Source: Deltaproteobacteria bacterium HGW-Deltaproteobacteria-2 (GTDB lineage: Bacteria; Desulfobacterota; Syntrophia; Syntrophales; Smithellaceae). From it: a stretch of DNA of 64,000 bases. The notes under the pieces were generated by a model. It was not told the DNA's origin. It was given only the letters and a program-made list of their open reading frames with translations, and did not search any database. Location: positions 257,767 through 321,766 of the forward strand of contig PHBC01000001.1 in NCBI GenBank assembly GCA_002840505.1, written 5' to 3'. Position numbers and translations under genes: made by a program. Below are positions 8,123 through 16,330 of the stretch, one piece after another; position 1 is the stretch's first letter, and each line of letters starts with the position of its first letter.

Positions 8123-9352
8123 TTAATTTCTTCGTAAGAGCCAATCCTTTAATGTACTTTTTTTATTTGCAAAGATCGCAAAGGTTGACATCTCTTTATC
8201 ACGAAGGAATAACCTCCATACGGTCTGATGGTGCCTCTTCAAAAGACCTTTGAGGCGAAAAAAATATAAAAGATAGACTGACAGTGGATTTCCGGTTTGC
8301 GTCCGCATATTTACCAGTGTTCTTTTGGGTGGAAAAGCGCATTTGATGGCATGAATCAACTTGCTGAGAAGCCGGTCATCATTAAAGAGCTTTACAATAT
8401 TTGGTGATATGGATGCGGCTTTTCTGAATATTAACTCTTCGGCACGAGCCGCAGCATGAAAACTATCATTATATACATCCAAGTCCTTTGTTATTCGTTC
8501 AGGGATAGATGCACCAGCAAATCTCTTAGCTAAAAAGAGGGTCAGGTAAACACATTTGCTCACGCCCCATTCCCTGCTCCTGCTCAGGACCTGCTCCCAA
8601 TCAAGCTTTCCTTCATAATGCTCAATGGCCATTGAGATATCAAACAGCGGCATGATCCCGTTATCAAATACGTGATGGACACCGGCGTGCATACAAAGAT
8701 GAAGCAGCAAATCTTCGTGGCACAATGACAACGCCTCTATCCCCTCTATGAAGCACGTTTGTGCTCTGGCAAACAGTTTTTCAACATCAACTCGATCAGA
8801 AAATGGAGGAGCAACAATGTTGAAATGGATTTCGATGGGTATCGAATCTTTTTTCCTGTACGACGGCAAATGCTCTTGTGCACAACCTGTTTCTTCTTTT
8901 GAGGGGCTGTAGCCCTGTTCGACCAGTATATCCTGCACCTTCAACAGATCAGTCTGTTTCACCAGAAGGTCTATGTCGCCCATCGGCCGCAGGGCGATGT
9001 TCCGATACACAACGATTGCCAGATGCGCTCCCTTGAGCGCGATCACCGGGATACATTGCTGACGCAAGATACCCAAGATTTTTCCCAACTCGTGGTATAA
9101 TTTCATATTCCTGCCGGAGCTCTGGAGATAGGCCTGCCGTAGTCTCTCCATCACATTGGCCGGAATTGCTGTGCCCGGATGGAATGTGGTCAGGCGATGA
9201 TATAACAAAGGCGTAACGTTGTGCTGGGCTGATTTGCAGAGGAGATCGTCCCAATCTACGCTGGATAGTTCTGCTTCACCTGTTATTCCTGTCCCGTCCG
9301 GATTCCTCCGGAGTAAGGAAAGGAGCAGTTCATCGATTCGGGATCGATCCAT
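8123..9352 (-). CDS. Nucleotidyltransferase-fold family protein of the RiPP island (NTP_transf_5-like)
   Basis: A 409-residue protein with LKGAH (about 106-110) and RPMGDIDLLV (about 122-131). This is the pattern of the uncharacterised nucleotidyltransferase family often found beside lasso-peptide and PqqD/radical-SAM peptide clusters. The GDIDLLV motif would supply metal-binding Asp residues. Its substrate is unknown; in such clusters it may modify the peptide or act in self-protection (inference). It is the last gene of the island on the minus strand, 25 bp after the ABC transporter, and GC-rich like the rest. The C-terminal 30 codons run into AT-richer DNA. Confidence 0.72.
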   Translation of the reverse strand: MDRSRIDELLLSLLRRNPDGTGITGEAELSSVDWDDLLCKSAQHNVTPLLYHRLTTFHPGTAIPANVMERLRQAYLQSSGRNMKLYHELGKILGILRQQCIPVIALKGAHLAIVVYRNIALRPMGDIDLLVKQTDLLKVQDILVEQGYSPSKEETGCAQEHLPSYRKKDSIPIEIHFNIVAPPFSDRVDVEKLFARAQTCFIEGIEALSLCHEDLLLHLCMHAGVHHVFDNGIMPLFDISMAIEHYEGKLDWEQVLSRSREWGVSKCVYLTLFLAKRFAGASIPERITKDLDVYNDSFHAAARAEELIFRKAASISPNIVKLFNDDRLLSKLIHAIKCAFPPKRTLVNMRTQTGNPLSVYLLYFFRLKGLLKRHHQTVWRLFLRDKEMSTFAIFANKKSTLKDWLLRRN

Positions 9353-9377
9353 CTAATTACCTCGGTTCGTTAAATCG

Positions 9378-11198
9378 TCAACGGTACTGCCGGGCCTGAG
9401 TTTCAAACAAGTGGGCATACATTCCATCAAAATGAAGCAGTTCTTCGTGAGTGCCTCCTTCGATGATTCTTCCCTCTTTCAGTACATAGATGCGGTCAGC
9501 CATCCGGACGGTGGAAAAGCGATGACTGATCAGGATAGCAGTCCGATCCGCGGCAAGTTTACGGAAATTCTGAAAAATCGTATACTCCGCTTTGGCGTCC
9601 AGAGAACTGGTCGGTTCGTCCAGAATGATGATCTGCGCGTCGCGCAGAAATGCCCGGGACAGCGCAACCTTCTGCCACTCGCCGATGCTGAGTTCCTCAC
9701 CATCCTCAAACAGTTTGCCGAGGATTGTTTCGTAGCCTTTGGGCAATCCGCGGATAACGTCATCCGCTCCCGAGTCTCGTGCCACGGCTATGACCCGCTC
9801 GTGGTCGGGAGGAAGATCGGTATTCCCCAGCCAGATATTCTCGCGAGCTGTCAGGTGGTACTGCGCGTAGTCCTGGAAAAGGACGGAGAATTCACGTCGC
9901 AGGGCCGCGGTTCCAAACCGGCGCAGATCCATTCCGTCGAGGGTGATCGTCCCGCCGGTCGGATCGTACAATCGGCACAACAGTTTGACCAGCGTGGTCT
10001 TTCCTGAGCCATTCTCCCCCACCAGCGCTATGACTTCCCCCGGCCGGATCGCCAAAGACACGTCCTCGAGTACCTTCTGTGCGCCCGTCGGATACTGAAA
10101 ACTGACGTGGTTCAACACGATCCCTGTTTGCATCGGGCGTGGAACGGTAATGGCGTGCGCCGGTTCGACAACCTTCCGTTTCAGGTCCAGGAATTCATGC
10201 ATGTTGGAAAGGAACAGGTTGTCTTCGTAGATCCCGGCAAGGCCGCCCAGCATCCCCTGAAGAAAACCCTGCCCGCGCTGAAAGGCCATGAAGTACATGA
10301 TCATGTCCCCCAATGTGTTCGTCCCCTGCATCGTCCGGTACGCGATAAAGGCCAGTGAACCGTAGATCGCCGCAGTGGCGCAGGTCTGCGCCGCCAATTC
10401 GGCGACGGAACGACGGCCTGTGATTCTCAAACGCTCTTTACGAAGTTTCCGTCGGAGATCGCGAAAACGGCGCACCAACAAGGGACCGAGATTATATAAG
10501 CGGATTTCTTTGGCATGGCTGCCGCCGGTGAGCATCCAGTTGAGATAGCCCGCCTGCCGTTCTGTCGATGTCTGTTCACGTTGCCAGCGATACATCGTGC
10601 CGGCATACCCCAATCGCACGACGATACCGGGAAGAACGGCAACGAATAGTATGACTGCGACGATCCAGTGGAACAAAAAGAGTAATCCCGCCATCGCCAG
10701 CAGAGAGATCGCGTTCTGGGCGACTTGAACCAGACCGTTAACGAGGTGGGTGGGCCGGTAGGGGGCCTCCCGCTGGGCACGATGGAGCGTGTCGTAATAT
10801 TGCGCGCTTTCATAATACTCAAGATCTACCTCAATGGACTTGGCATGGAGGACATTGTTCATGTGATCTGTGACGGCCAGTGACTGCGCTTCGCTGACCA
10901 GGCCCGCTATCGAGCGGGCCAATACGCCTACCAGAGTTACGATACCCATAAGACAAATGAGAAATAACACCTGTCTAAAAGCCATACCTTTGTCAGAAGC
11001 TGTAAGCCCTGCGGTCACCGCATCTACCATGAGCTTCATGAGATAAAGCGGCAATAACGGCAATACCCCTTGCACCACAAGGAGAACCCCGTTTGCTATT
11101 GTCCAGCCTTTCGCGCTTTGCCAGACAAAACTCAACGCCCGCCTGAGCTGCAATACGCGCTGTATTTTCAGTTTTACCGAGGCAGTCTGTTCTTGCAT
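9378..11198 (-). CDS. ABC transporter, fused permease and ATPase (peptide exporter candidate)
   Basis: A 606-residue half-transporter: six-helix type-IV exporter membrane domain (about residues 20-330), then an ATPase with Walker A GENGSGKTT, a signature LSIGEWQK (LSIGE instead of LSGGQ), and Walker B IIILDEPTSSLD. There is no N-terminal C39 peptidase domain, so leader cleavage must come from elsewhere, probably the S26-type peptidase of this cluster. I use the ATG at 11198 rather than 11216. The upstream gene ends in TGA directly before it (TGATATG), and GGAGG stands 8 nt upstream. Likely exports the modified peptide; ATP must be hydrolysed by a homodimer. Confidence 0.9.
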   Translation of the reverse strand: MQEQTASVKLKIQRVLQLRRALSFVWQSAKGWTIANGVLLVVQGVLPLLPLYLMKLMVDAVTAGLTASDKGMAFRQVLFLICLMGIVTLVGVLARSIAGLVSEAQSLAVTDHMNNVLHAKSIEVDLEYYESAQYYDTLHRAQREAPYRPTHLVNGLVQVAQNAISLLAMAGLLFLFHWIVAVILFVAVLPGIVVRLGYAGTMYRWQREQTSTERQAGYLNWMLTGGSHAKEIRLYNLGPLLVRRFRDLRRKLRKERLRITGRRSVAELAAQTCATAAIYGSLAFIAYRTMQGTNTLGDMIMYFMAFQRGQGFLQGMLGGLAGIYEDNLFLSNMHEFLDLKRKVVEPAHAITVPRPMQTGIVLNHVSFQYPTGAQKVLEDVSLAIRPGEVIALVGENGSGKTTLVKLLCRLYDPTGGTITLDGMDLRRFGTAALRREFSVLFQDYAQYHLTARENIWLGNTDLPPDHERVIAVARDSGADDVIRGLPKGYETILGKLFEDGEELSIGEWQKVALSRAFLRDAQIIILDEPTSSLDAKAEYTIFQNFRKLAADRTAILISHRFSTVRMADRIYVLKEGRIIEGGTHEELLHFDGMYAHLFETQARQYR

Positions 11199-11199
11199 A

Positions 11200-12072
11200 T
11201 CAGCGGCCTCCCTCAAGCATCTGCTCGATCTCTTGCCAGAAGGCGCCTGTTAAACTGATATGAAGTATGTGTGCGGGTACGACCCGGGCCAACGCACAAA
11301 GGTTATTGAACCGTTCCAGATGCAGGGCGCGGGTTTCTTCTTTACTCAGACCCTGTGCCATGAACATGGAGGCCTGTTTCACACACTCGACGAGCAGGCT
11401 GACCGCATGCCCGGTGCCTACGGATGCCACCCGATCTTCAACCGCATGGGATAAAAAGAATATACCCTTGAGAGGAACAGCGCTTTGCACGTCCCACGTG
11501 CCGCCCGGCCCCCCGTCCAGAAAACGGCTCCAGGTGGGCCAGGGGTGCGCCCGGTAGTTCCCTTGGGAATCCCGCACAACTAATGTTGTATCATCGCACA
11601 GCGAGTGCCACGGGGCCGGAAGCCTGTCGCTCGCTGTGGTCTTTCCCGTCCCGCCCGGCGCAGCCAGGATCACACCAGTCCCGTTTCGTTCCGCAAGGGC
11701 TCCGTGGATGAGGATTCCTCCCCGGGCCTGCGCTTCGCGGGCAATGATTAACGATAGCTGCATAAGCTGGATATACAGCCCATCGCTGTGATTGCATGGG
11801 CGCAGAACGCAAACGGCAAAACCTTCGTCATCAAATGGTAACGAAGCATGACAATCCGCCGCGGATGCGCGCAAGTCAACCGAAACAAGAAGTCGACGCA
11901 CAATGCCGTGATGAGGATGTTCGATTGCCCCTGTAGAAGGACATAACTGCATTGCGCATCCCAGTTGTGAAACGATGGATACAGCCTCCTCGTCCCCGGC
12001 AGCAATTTCCCAACGGCTTCCATCAGCCCAAAAAAGGTTATGCTGTAATCGCTGCTTCAGTAGATGGTTCAA
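11200..12072 (-). CDS. HPr-kinase-like P-loop protein (resembles SynChlorMet ScmC)
   Basis: 290 residues with a P-loop APGGTGKTT at about 138-146, preceded by IHGALAERNGTGVIL. This is the arrangement of HPr kinase/phosphorylase C-terminal domains and of the HprK-related kinases in lasso-peptide clusters. The following CDDTTLVV may hold the second nucleotide-binding motif. Target unknown; it could phosphorylate the peptide, a carrier or a small molecule. Its place beside two SPASM radical SAM proteins and a PqqD-like protein fits, from memory, the conserved hypothetical of the SynChlorMet cassette. Its stop is 1 bp from the ABC transporter start. Confidence 0.68.
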   Translation of the reverse strand: MNHLLKQRLQHNLFWADGSRWEIAAGDEEAVSIVSQLGCAMQLCPSTGAIEHPHHGIVRRLLVSVDLRASAADCHASLPFDDEGFAVCVLRPCNHSDGLYIQLMQLSLIIAREAQARGGILIHGALAERNGTGVILAAPGGTGKTTASDRLPAPWHSLCDDTTLVVRDSQGNYRAHPWPTWSRFLDGGPGGTWDVQSAVPLKGIFFLSHAVEDRVASVGTGHAVSLLVECVKQASMFMAQGLSKEETRALHLERFNNLCALARVVPAHILHISLTGAFWQEIEQMLEGGR

Positions 12073-12113
12073 TGTTTGCTGTCCTTAATTAAACTCAATA
12101 GTCCGGTTAGGTT

Positions 12114-12758
12114 CTAATCGGGCCGCTCTTGGAGGATTCTATCATCCACAAACAATCGAAATGGCCGTTGGATATACCATTGATGTTTCTGGTCATCGTA
12201 TCGCCCAATGATACGCGGTCCCAGCAGAAGATGAAACTGATCCCGGCCCCGGGCATGGAAAACGATGACTCGGGGACGAAATGGAGCAGGCAATAATCTG
12301 GCGATCACAGCCCGGTGAGACAGGGCGTAATAAAGGGAATGCACCAGAGGAGACACGCTACGGTCAAGGACACCTCGCCAATGAAGCCAACGGCTTGTCA
12401 ACCGGCCTTGTAATCCGCCCGCGATCTTCCGCCGCTTCTGACCACGCCACGCGGCCACCACCCGACCTTTAATATTCCCGAACGGTAAGAGAAAGGTATC
12501 CTCATGAGTGTTGTTGTCACCGAATGTGGATATACCTGCCGGGGTCACACGGATAATGCGATGTACGACCGGCTGATCATTTTTCGGCGGCAGGAAAAAT
12601 ACTACATCGCCAACGCGTAAGGGTCTGCGATCATAAGGCATGATCTCCATCATCTCCGATTCACGTAAAGTGGGATTCATGCTGGGACCGGCATAAGCGG
12701 CAAAGAACATTTTTTCGGGTCTATTCTTTTTAGCAGGCTCAAATTCTTTCGGGTGCAT
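12114..12758 (-). CDS. S26/S24-family serine peptidase, signal-peptidase-like, no membrane anchor
   Basis: Likely leader peptidase of the island. From ATG 12758 it is 214 residues. AGPSMNPTL holds the nucleophile Ser (about S26). RVGDVVFFLPP is followed by VVHRIIRV, where a His (about H66) takes the place of the general-base Lys, as in ER/archaeal/SipW-type signal peptidases. FGDNNTHED (79-87) gives the conserved Asp region. I see no hydrophobic anchor before the Ser, so it may work in the cytoplasm. The open frame extends to 12995, but that part lies over the radical SAM gene. The start 12758 has AAGGGGA in front and follows the upstream stop by 14 bp. The C-terminal ~100 residues are basic and unrecognised. 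Confidence 0.75.
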   Translation of the reverse strand: MHPKEFEPAKKNRPEKMFFAAYAGPSMNPTLRESEMMEIMPYDRRPLRVGDVVFFLPPKNDQPVVHRIIRVTPAGISTFGDNNTHEDTFLLPFGNIKGRVVAAWRGQKRRKIAGGLQGRLTSRWLHWRGVLDRSVSPLVHSLYYALSHRAVIARLLPAPFRPRVIVFHARGRDQFHLLLGPRIIGRYDDQKHQWYIQRPFRLFVDDRILQERPD

Positions 12759-12772
12759 ATTCACTAATCCCC

Positions 12773-13897
12773 TTACCGTGCTGCTTTTTCTCCCAAACGT
12801 GAGGATGGAAAGAGACCCGCCTCTTCCGCCTGCGCACAGAACCAGAACGGCGCCCACAGGCTTCCTGTGGTGTAATAGTTCTGAGCAACGCACGAGCCCA
12901 GGCAGCGCCCCTTCATCAGGCAATGACTGCATACCCCTTCCAGTCTCTCGGGCAATCCCTCCCGCAGTGTTTTCAAGATGGCGTTTTCTCGCCATACCAC
13001 TTCCAGTATGTCCTTTCCTACCTCACCGAAGACCAGATCCGGCACCTGCTCTCCAATGCCGCACAAGGCATAGTGTCCGCTGGCGATTACACCCAGGATG
13101 CCCAAAATCCCGCAAACACCGCACCCATCCCCTCTGGCAATGCTATGGAGAGCTTTAAAAGCATGCGGGTAATGAAAGAAAATCTTCACCTTGGCCTTAG
13201 GCGCCAGTTCCTGTTCCACATGCCGCCCCAATGCGATGAGGTCGGCGATGTTCAGGGTCTCCTGATCTTTATGCAACTTTTCGCCTCGCGCTGTTGGTTG
13301 CACCACATTGAACTTAACCGAGGCCGCTCCCAGTTTTTCGGCTATGTGCACGATGGCATCCACCTGACCGGCATTACCGCGCATCACCGTGAAAATGATC
13401 TGCGGCCTGGTGCCGGTGGCTACAAGGTTGCTCACAGCTTGCTGGGCGGCTTCAAAAGACCCCGGTACACCGCGCACCCATTCGTGAGTCTCCGCATCCG
13501 CTCCGTCAATACTTACGGATACGAATCGGTCGGGAGATTTAGCGATCTCAGCAGCGATCTCCTGTGTGCACAGCAGGCCATTGGTCTCGATCGTCAGCTT
13601 CAACTCTTCACGCCGGACAATCTCCAGCAAACGCGTGAAGTGGGGATGCAACAATGGCTCGCCGCCTGTAAGTTTGACGCCGCTCATCCCCAGCGGCTTG
13701 GCTTCGCGAATCGCCGTCTCGAACAACTCCACTGGCAAGGTGGGATAATGGTTGCCTGTGGCGTCGAACCGGGGACCCATCCAGCAATGGCGGCAGGCAA
13801 GATTACATCCTTCGGTCAAATAGAAATACAACGTGTTGATCGCAGGTATTCCATTCTGTCCCTTCTTCTGTTTTTTCATACCGCCAGGCCCGCTCAT
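12773..13897 (-). CDS. Radical SAM/SPASM peptide maturase 1 (resembles SynChlorMet ScmF)
   Basis: 374 residues. The radical SAM 4Fe-4S motif is CNLACRHCW (Cys at about 31, 35, 38), followed by KLTGGEPLLHP (the GGE SAM-binding motif). The C-terminal third is Cys-rich (CGVCGILG, LCGIGEQ, CSHCLMKGRCLGSC) and fits a SPASM domain with auxiliary clusters, as in PqqE and sactipeptide maturases. Its start overlaps the stop of the other maturase by 4 bp (ATGA). Probably installs a crosslink on the Cys-rich peptides at 15412 and 15721 (inference). A long antisense frame over this gene (12923-13978) is a GC artefact. Confidence 0.88.
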   Translation of the reverse strand: MSGPGGMKKQKKGQNGIPAINTLYFYLTEGCNLACRHCWMGPRFDATGNHYPTLPVELFETAIREAKPLGMSGVKLTGGEPLLHPHFTRLLEIVRREELKLTIETNGLLCTQEIAAEIAKSPDRFVSVSIDGADAETHEWVRGVPGSFEAAQQAVSNLVATGTRPQIIFTVMRGNAGQVDAIVHIAEKLGAASVKFNVVQPTARGEKLHKDQETLNIADLIALGRHVEQELAPKAKVKIFFHYPHAFKALHSIARGDGCGVCGILGILGVIASGHYALCGIGEQVPDLVFGEVGKDILEVVWRENAILKTLREGLPERLEGVCSHCLMKGRCLGSCVAQNYYTTGSLWAPFWFCAQAEEAGLFPSSRLGEKAAR

Positions 13898-15027
13898 GGA
13901 ACTGTGCCCCCTTCTTCAAGAAATCGTCGTAAACAAGCATCCGGACTGGGATGGTCTACCTTGCCTGTAATGGTATAGGCCAGCCCCGGACAGTTACCCG
14001 TGCAATAGGGGACGTATGAACAACCGGCGCATAACTCAAACCAGGTCAACGGGATCGTATGTCGGTTGCGGAGTTTGTTCAGCGTTGGGCTGTGTTGCCA
14101 AATTTCCGCCAACGAATCCTGGTTGATTTGCCCCAGTTCGCTGTGGGCTAGCATGGAGCATGGAACAATTACGCCGTCGGCGCGCACGGCAATCTTACTG
14201 CTTGGACAGCCGCACGCAGTAAGGCGACCTCTATTGGGGAATGCTGGAGCATTCTGTGCCCGTGCCTCCTCCATCTGGCGCCAGACGAGCCCTTCAGCTA
14301 ATGGACCGGCACTTGCCGAGATGCGGTCCGGGTATTTCTCCGCCAGGCACAGCAATTTTGCAATGGCCAACTGTCGCTCTGTAATGGTCAGCATAACATC
14401 ATTCGCATTCAGGCGGCATGTGCCCAGGTACTCGGCGGAGTTGGTGCCAAAAGCAGGCAGGCCCAGTTCTTCCAGAAGGAAGTGAGCGATATTTTCCAGA
14501 TCGTTAACATTATGATGATGAATGGTGACACGCACTGCCACATTAACCCGATGGCGCTGCAGGGTGCGAATGCCACGTATCGCATCGTCGAAAGAGCCTT
14601 TGCCGCGACAGGAATCATGTACCGCCGCACAGGAACCATCCACTGATACCTGTACATTCTCGCAACGACCGGTGTGGGCGATAAAAACCGCCATCTCGTC
14701 GTCAATCAGTGTACCGTTGGATAGGAGGGAGAAACGCATTCGATTACGGACAATACTTTCAAGAAGTACGGGCAGGTCTTTCCGGATAAACGGCTCTCCG
14801 CCTGCTAGAATTACATTCATTACACCGAGCAACCCCAGCTCATCGAAGAATTTAAGCCACTCGTCTGTAGCTAAATCCCGGTATTCTACCGCCGGGTTAT
14901 TGAAGAAGTAGCAGTAGTGGCAGCGAAGGTTGCAGCGTGCGGTAATTTCAATGTCCAGAGTGCGGGGAGTGCGCATGACTCTTGATGCCGTTGGTTCTAT
15001 CTTGTCCATCTTGAGTTCCTCAGGCAT
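13894..15027 (-). CDS. Radical SAM/SPASM peptide maturase 2 (resembles SynChlorMet ScmE)
   Basis: 377 residues. The cluster motif CNLRCHYCY (Cys about 32, 36, 39) is followed by LAGGEPFIRKDL. The C-terminal SPASM region includes CGCPSSKIAVRADG, PCSML and LCAGCSYVPYCTGNCPG, the spacing seen in PqqE-like enzymes with two auxiliary clusters. It starts 3 bp after the PqqD-like gene and overlaps the next maturase, so PqqD-like and both maturases look like one translational unit. Two different maturases in one operon with two precursors suggests either sequential modifications or one enzyme per peptide; the sequence does not decide. Confidence 0.9.
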   Translation of the reverse strand: MPEELKMDKIEPTASRVMRTPRTLDIEITARCNLRCHYCYFFNNPAVEYRDLATDEWLKFFDELGLLGVMNVILAGGEPFIRKDLPVLLESIVRNRMRFSLLSNGTLIDDEMAVFIAHTGRCENVQVSVDGSCAAVHDSCRGKGSFDDAIRGIRTLQRHRVNVAVRVTIHHHNVNDLENIAHFLLEELGLPAFGTNSAEYLGTCRLNANDVMLTITERQLAIAKLLCLAEKYPDRISASAGPLAEGLVWRQMEEARAQNAPAFPNRGRLTACGCPSSKIAVRADGVIVPCSMLAHSELGQINQDSLAEIWQHSPTLNKLRNRHTIPLTWFELCAGCSYVPYCTGNCPGLAYTITGKVDHPSPDACLRRFLEEGGTVP

Positions 15028-15030
15028 CCG

Positions 15031-15318
15031 TTATTTGCTCTCCAGTTCCAACCCCACAAAACCCTGTTCCGCCAGTGTGCTGACAAAGGTGGTAATCTCT
15101 TCGAGGGCGGCCTCTGGAACATCTTCAAAACTGATTTTGATCTCCGCGACAATATCCTTAAGGCTTCGCTTGCCGTCCATCCGTTTCCAGACCAATACAC
15201 CGACAGGATTGGTTCCCACAGCATCGGCCGTATCGGGATTGAAGAGAATGGCCCAATCGTCGAATTCCTCCCTGAGCACAACGATGGGATTAGCAATCGG
15301 TCTATCCGTTTGATTCAT
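15031..15318 (-). CDS. PqqD-like RiPP recognition element protein (resembles SynChlorMet ScmD)
   Basis: Stand-alone RiPP precursor-binding protein of 95 residues from ATG 15318. Recognisable PqqD features: REEFDDWAILFNPDTADAVGTNPVG followed by VLVWKRMDGKRSLKDIVAEI, then a C-terminal helical segment ending in FVSTLAEQGFVGLE. Family members bind the leader peptide and present it to the radical SAM enzyme. The start at 15318 is preferred over 15348 because GGGAG lies about 9 nt upstream of it. It lies between the precursor peptides and the maturases. Confidence 0.85.
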   Translation of the reverse strand: MNQTDRPIANPIVVLREEFDDWAILFNPDTADAVGTNPVGVLVWKRMDGKRSLKDIVAEIKISFEDVPEAALEEITTFVSTLAEQGFVGLELESK

Positions 15319-15411
15319 AGTTAGTAACTCCCACTTTCGATCACACACGTTACCCTAACCGAAGATCCCATTACCGGACGGGTTGCGTCATTCCTAATTT
15401 ACCGAGGATTA

Positions 15412-15615
15412 CTAGTTGCCTGTTGTCCCGGTCCCGCAAGTAGTTCCGGCAGTTACCCCGGAACCGCAAGAAGTATTTGCGCCGAACCCGCTACCGCAAG
15501 AATCATCAGGATTTGACCCATTAGCGCAACTACCAGACCCCTTGGATATCTCCCCCAAGGGGACGAAGACCGACGTTTCGTACTTAGGCTTTGTCGTCTT
15601 CTCATTGTCCGACAT
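15412..15615 (-). CDS. Cys-rich RiPP precursor peptide, four Cys at exact 10-residue spacing
   Basis: 67 residues. The leader-like N-terminus includes KPKYETSVFVPLGEISKGSG and is followed by a core with four repeats of the form C-x-x-G. The cysteines are at 30, 40, 50 and 60, exactly ten apart, in a Gly/Ser/Thr/Asn-rich background. The first 28 residues align without gaps with the peptide at 15721. The ribosome site AAGGGGAT precedes the ATG. The pattern fits a thioether-type substrate of the SPASM maturases, with cleavage perhaps near the KGxG that ends the leader (inference). I know of no characterised peptide with this layout. Confidence 0.82.
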   Translation of the reverse strand: MSDNEKTTKPKYETSVFVPLGEISKGSGSCANGSNPDDSCGSGFGANTSCGSGVTAGTTCGTGTTGN

Positions 15616-15720
15616 AGTGAGATCCCCTTATTGCACTAGAGCGTCAGGCAAGCGGCAATGCACTCCGCTACTGCTGGTGGCGAACCGTTCGTTAACACGT
15701 TGGCCCAGCCGCGCAATCTG

Positions 15721-15957
15721 TTAACCAGGTGAAGTGCCGCCAGTGCAGGTAGGGCTTGCACTACCACCGTCCGAGCAAGTCGCCCCATTATTAGTAACGC
15801 CGGCCGTGCAAGCCGTCTGTGCTAAAGGACCAGCCGTGCAGGCATCTGTATCTCCACTTCCCGCTGTGCAGGCTCCCGCCCCTTTGGCCAGCCCACCTAA
15901 GGGTATGACGATGGGAGCTTCGTACTTAGGCTTTGTCCCCTCATCTTTCTTAGACAT
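15721..15957 (-). CDS. Cys-rich RiPP precursor peptide, five Cys in a near-decad repeat
   Basis: 78 residues, paralogue of the peptide at 15412. The leader has KPKYEAPIVIPLGGLAKGAG; the core has C-x-x-G units at Cys 30, 40, 50, 61 and 71, three of them CTAG. The leader is the conserved half (TKPKYE, PLG, KG-x-G-x-C), as expected if it is the docking site for the PqqD-like protein. The core keeps the Cys-x-x-Gly spacing but changes residues between. A strong ribosome site AAGGAG is 9 nt before the ATG. First gene of the island operon, about 105 bp before the second precursor. The gap between them holds no gene I can recognise. Confidence 0.82.
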   Translation of the reverse strand: MSKKDEGTKPKYEAPIVIPLGGLAKGAGACTAGSGDTDACTAGPLAQTACTAGVTNNGATCSDGGSASPTCTGGTSPG

Positions 15958-16065
15958 AGCAAAATCTCCTTCCCCTATGTTATCGTTACTTATGATAATG
16001 TTTCAGTTCCAGTGATTCGTCTTTTGCTTTGTTTATTCATACTGTAAATTGCGTTTTTGTAATAT

Positions 16066-16093
16066 ATCATAAGTTCTGTGGCATATAAATCAA
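16066..16093 (-). promoter_or_regulatory. Candidate promoter of the RiPP operon
   Basis: Minus strand: TTGATT at 16093-16088, 16-bp spacer, TATGAT at 16071-16066, about 110 bp before the first precursor peptide. The surrounding DNA is AT-rich, so chance matches are common. No operator or regulator gene is seen in the island. Confidence 0.3.
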
Positions 16094-16222
16094 TTTTCAT
16101 GATCGTGGTTTTTTTTAAAAGAGGATATTAAAGAATCTTTCTAATTAATTGTATTCTTATTCTAAGGTTTTGCAATTAATATTAAAGGATATCAGGATTG
16201 TTCGCTGAACATTACTGCTAAG

Positions 16223-16330
16223 TTAACACTTCCAACCCCTTACCACCGCAAGAGCGACCTCTAATCTTCCTTCTTCCAACCCTTCTTCCAACCCTTTAAT
16301 TCCCTGTGGGGTGACATAATCATATGACAT
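16223..16330 (-). pseudogene. Possible C-terminal scrap of an Rpn/PD-(D/E)XK-type transposase
   Basis: A 35-residue piece, MSYDYVTPQG then GLEEGLEEGRLEVALAVV. The repeated EEG pattern resembles the C-terminal tail of Rpn-family (YhgA-like) nuclease-transposases. It is too short for a firm call. It lies at the right edge of the island, as an element remnant would. Confidence 0.25.

Noticed and set aside
12759-12995. Extended N-terminus of the S26-type peptidase
   Set aside because: Those codons run over the radical SAM gene and read as low-complexity Arg/Gly; a good ribosome site supports ATG 12758.
12923-13978. 351-codon open frame on the plus strand
   Set aside because: It lies antisense over both radical SAM genes, whose Cys motifs and overlaps are clear. 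Long antisense frames are expected in GC-rich DNA.
15616-15720. Possible integron attC site between the two precursor genes (GTTAAC with an imperfect palindrome)
   Set aside because: The core-site bases do not fit the attC pattern, there is no second such site and no integrase.
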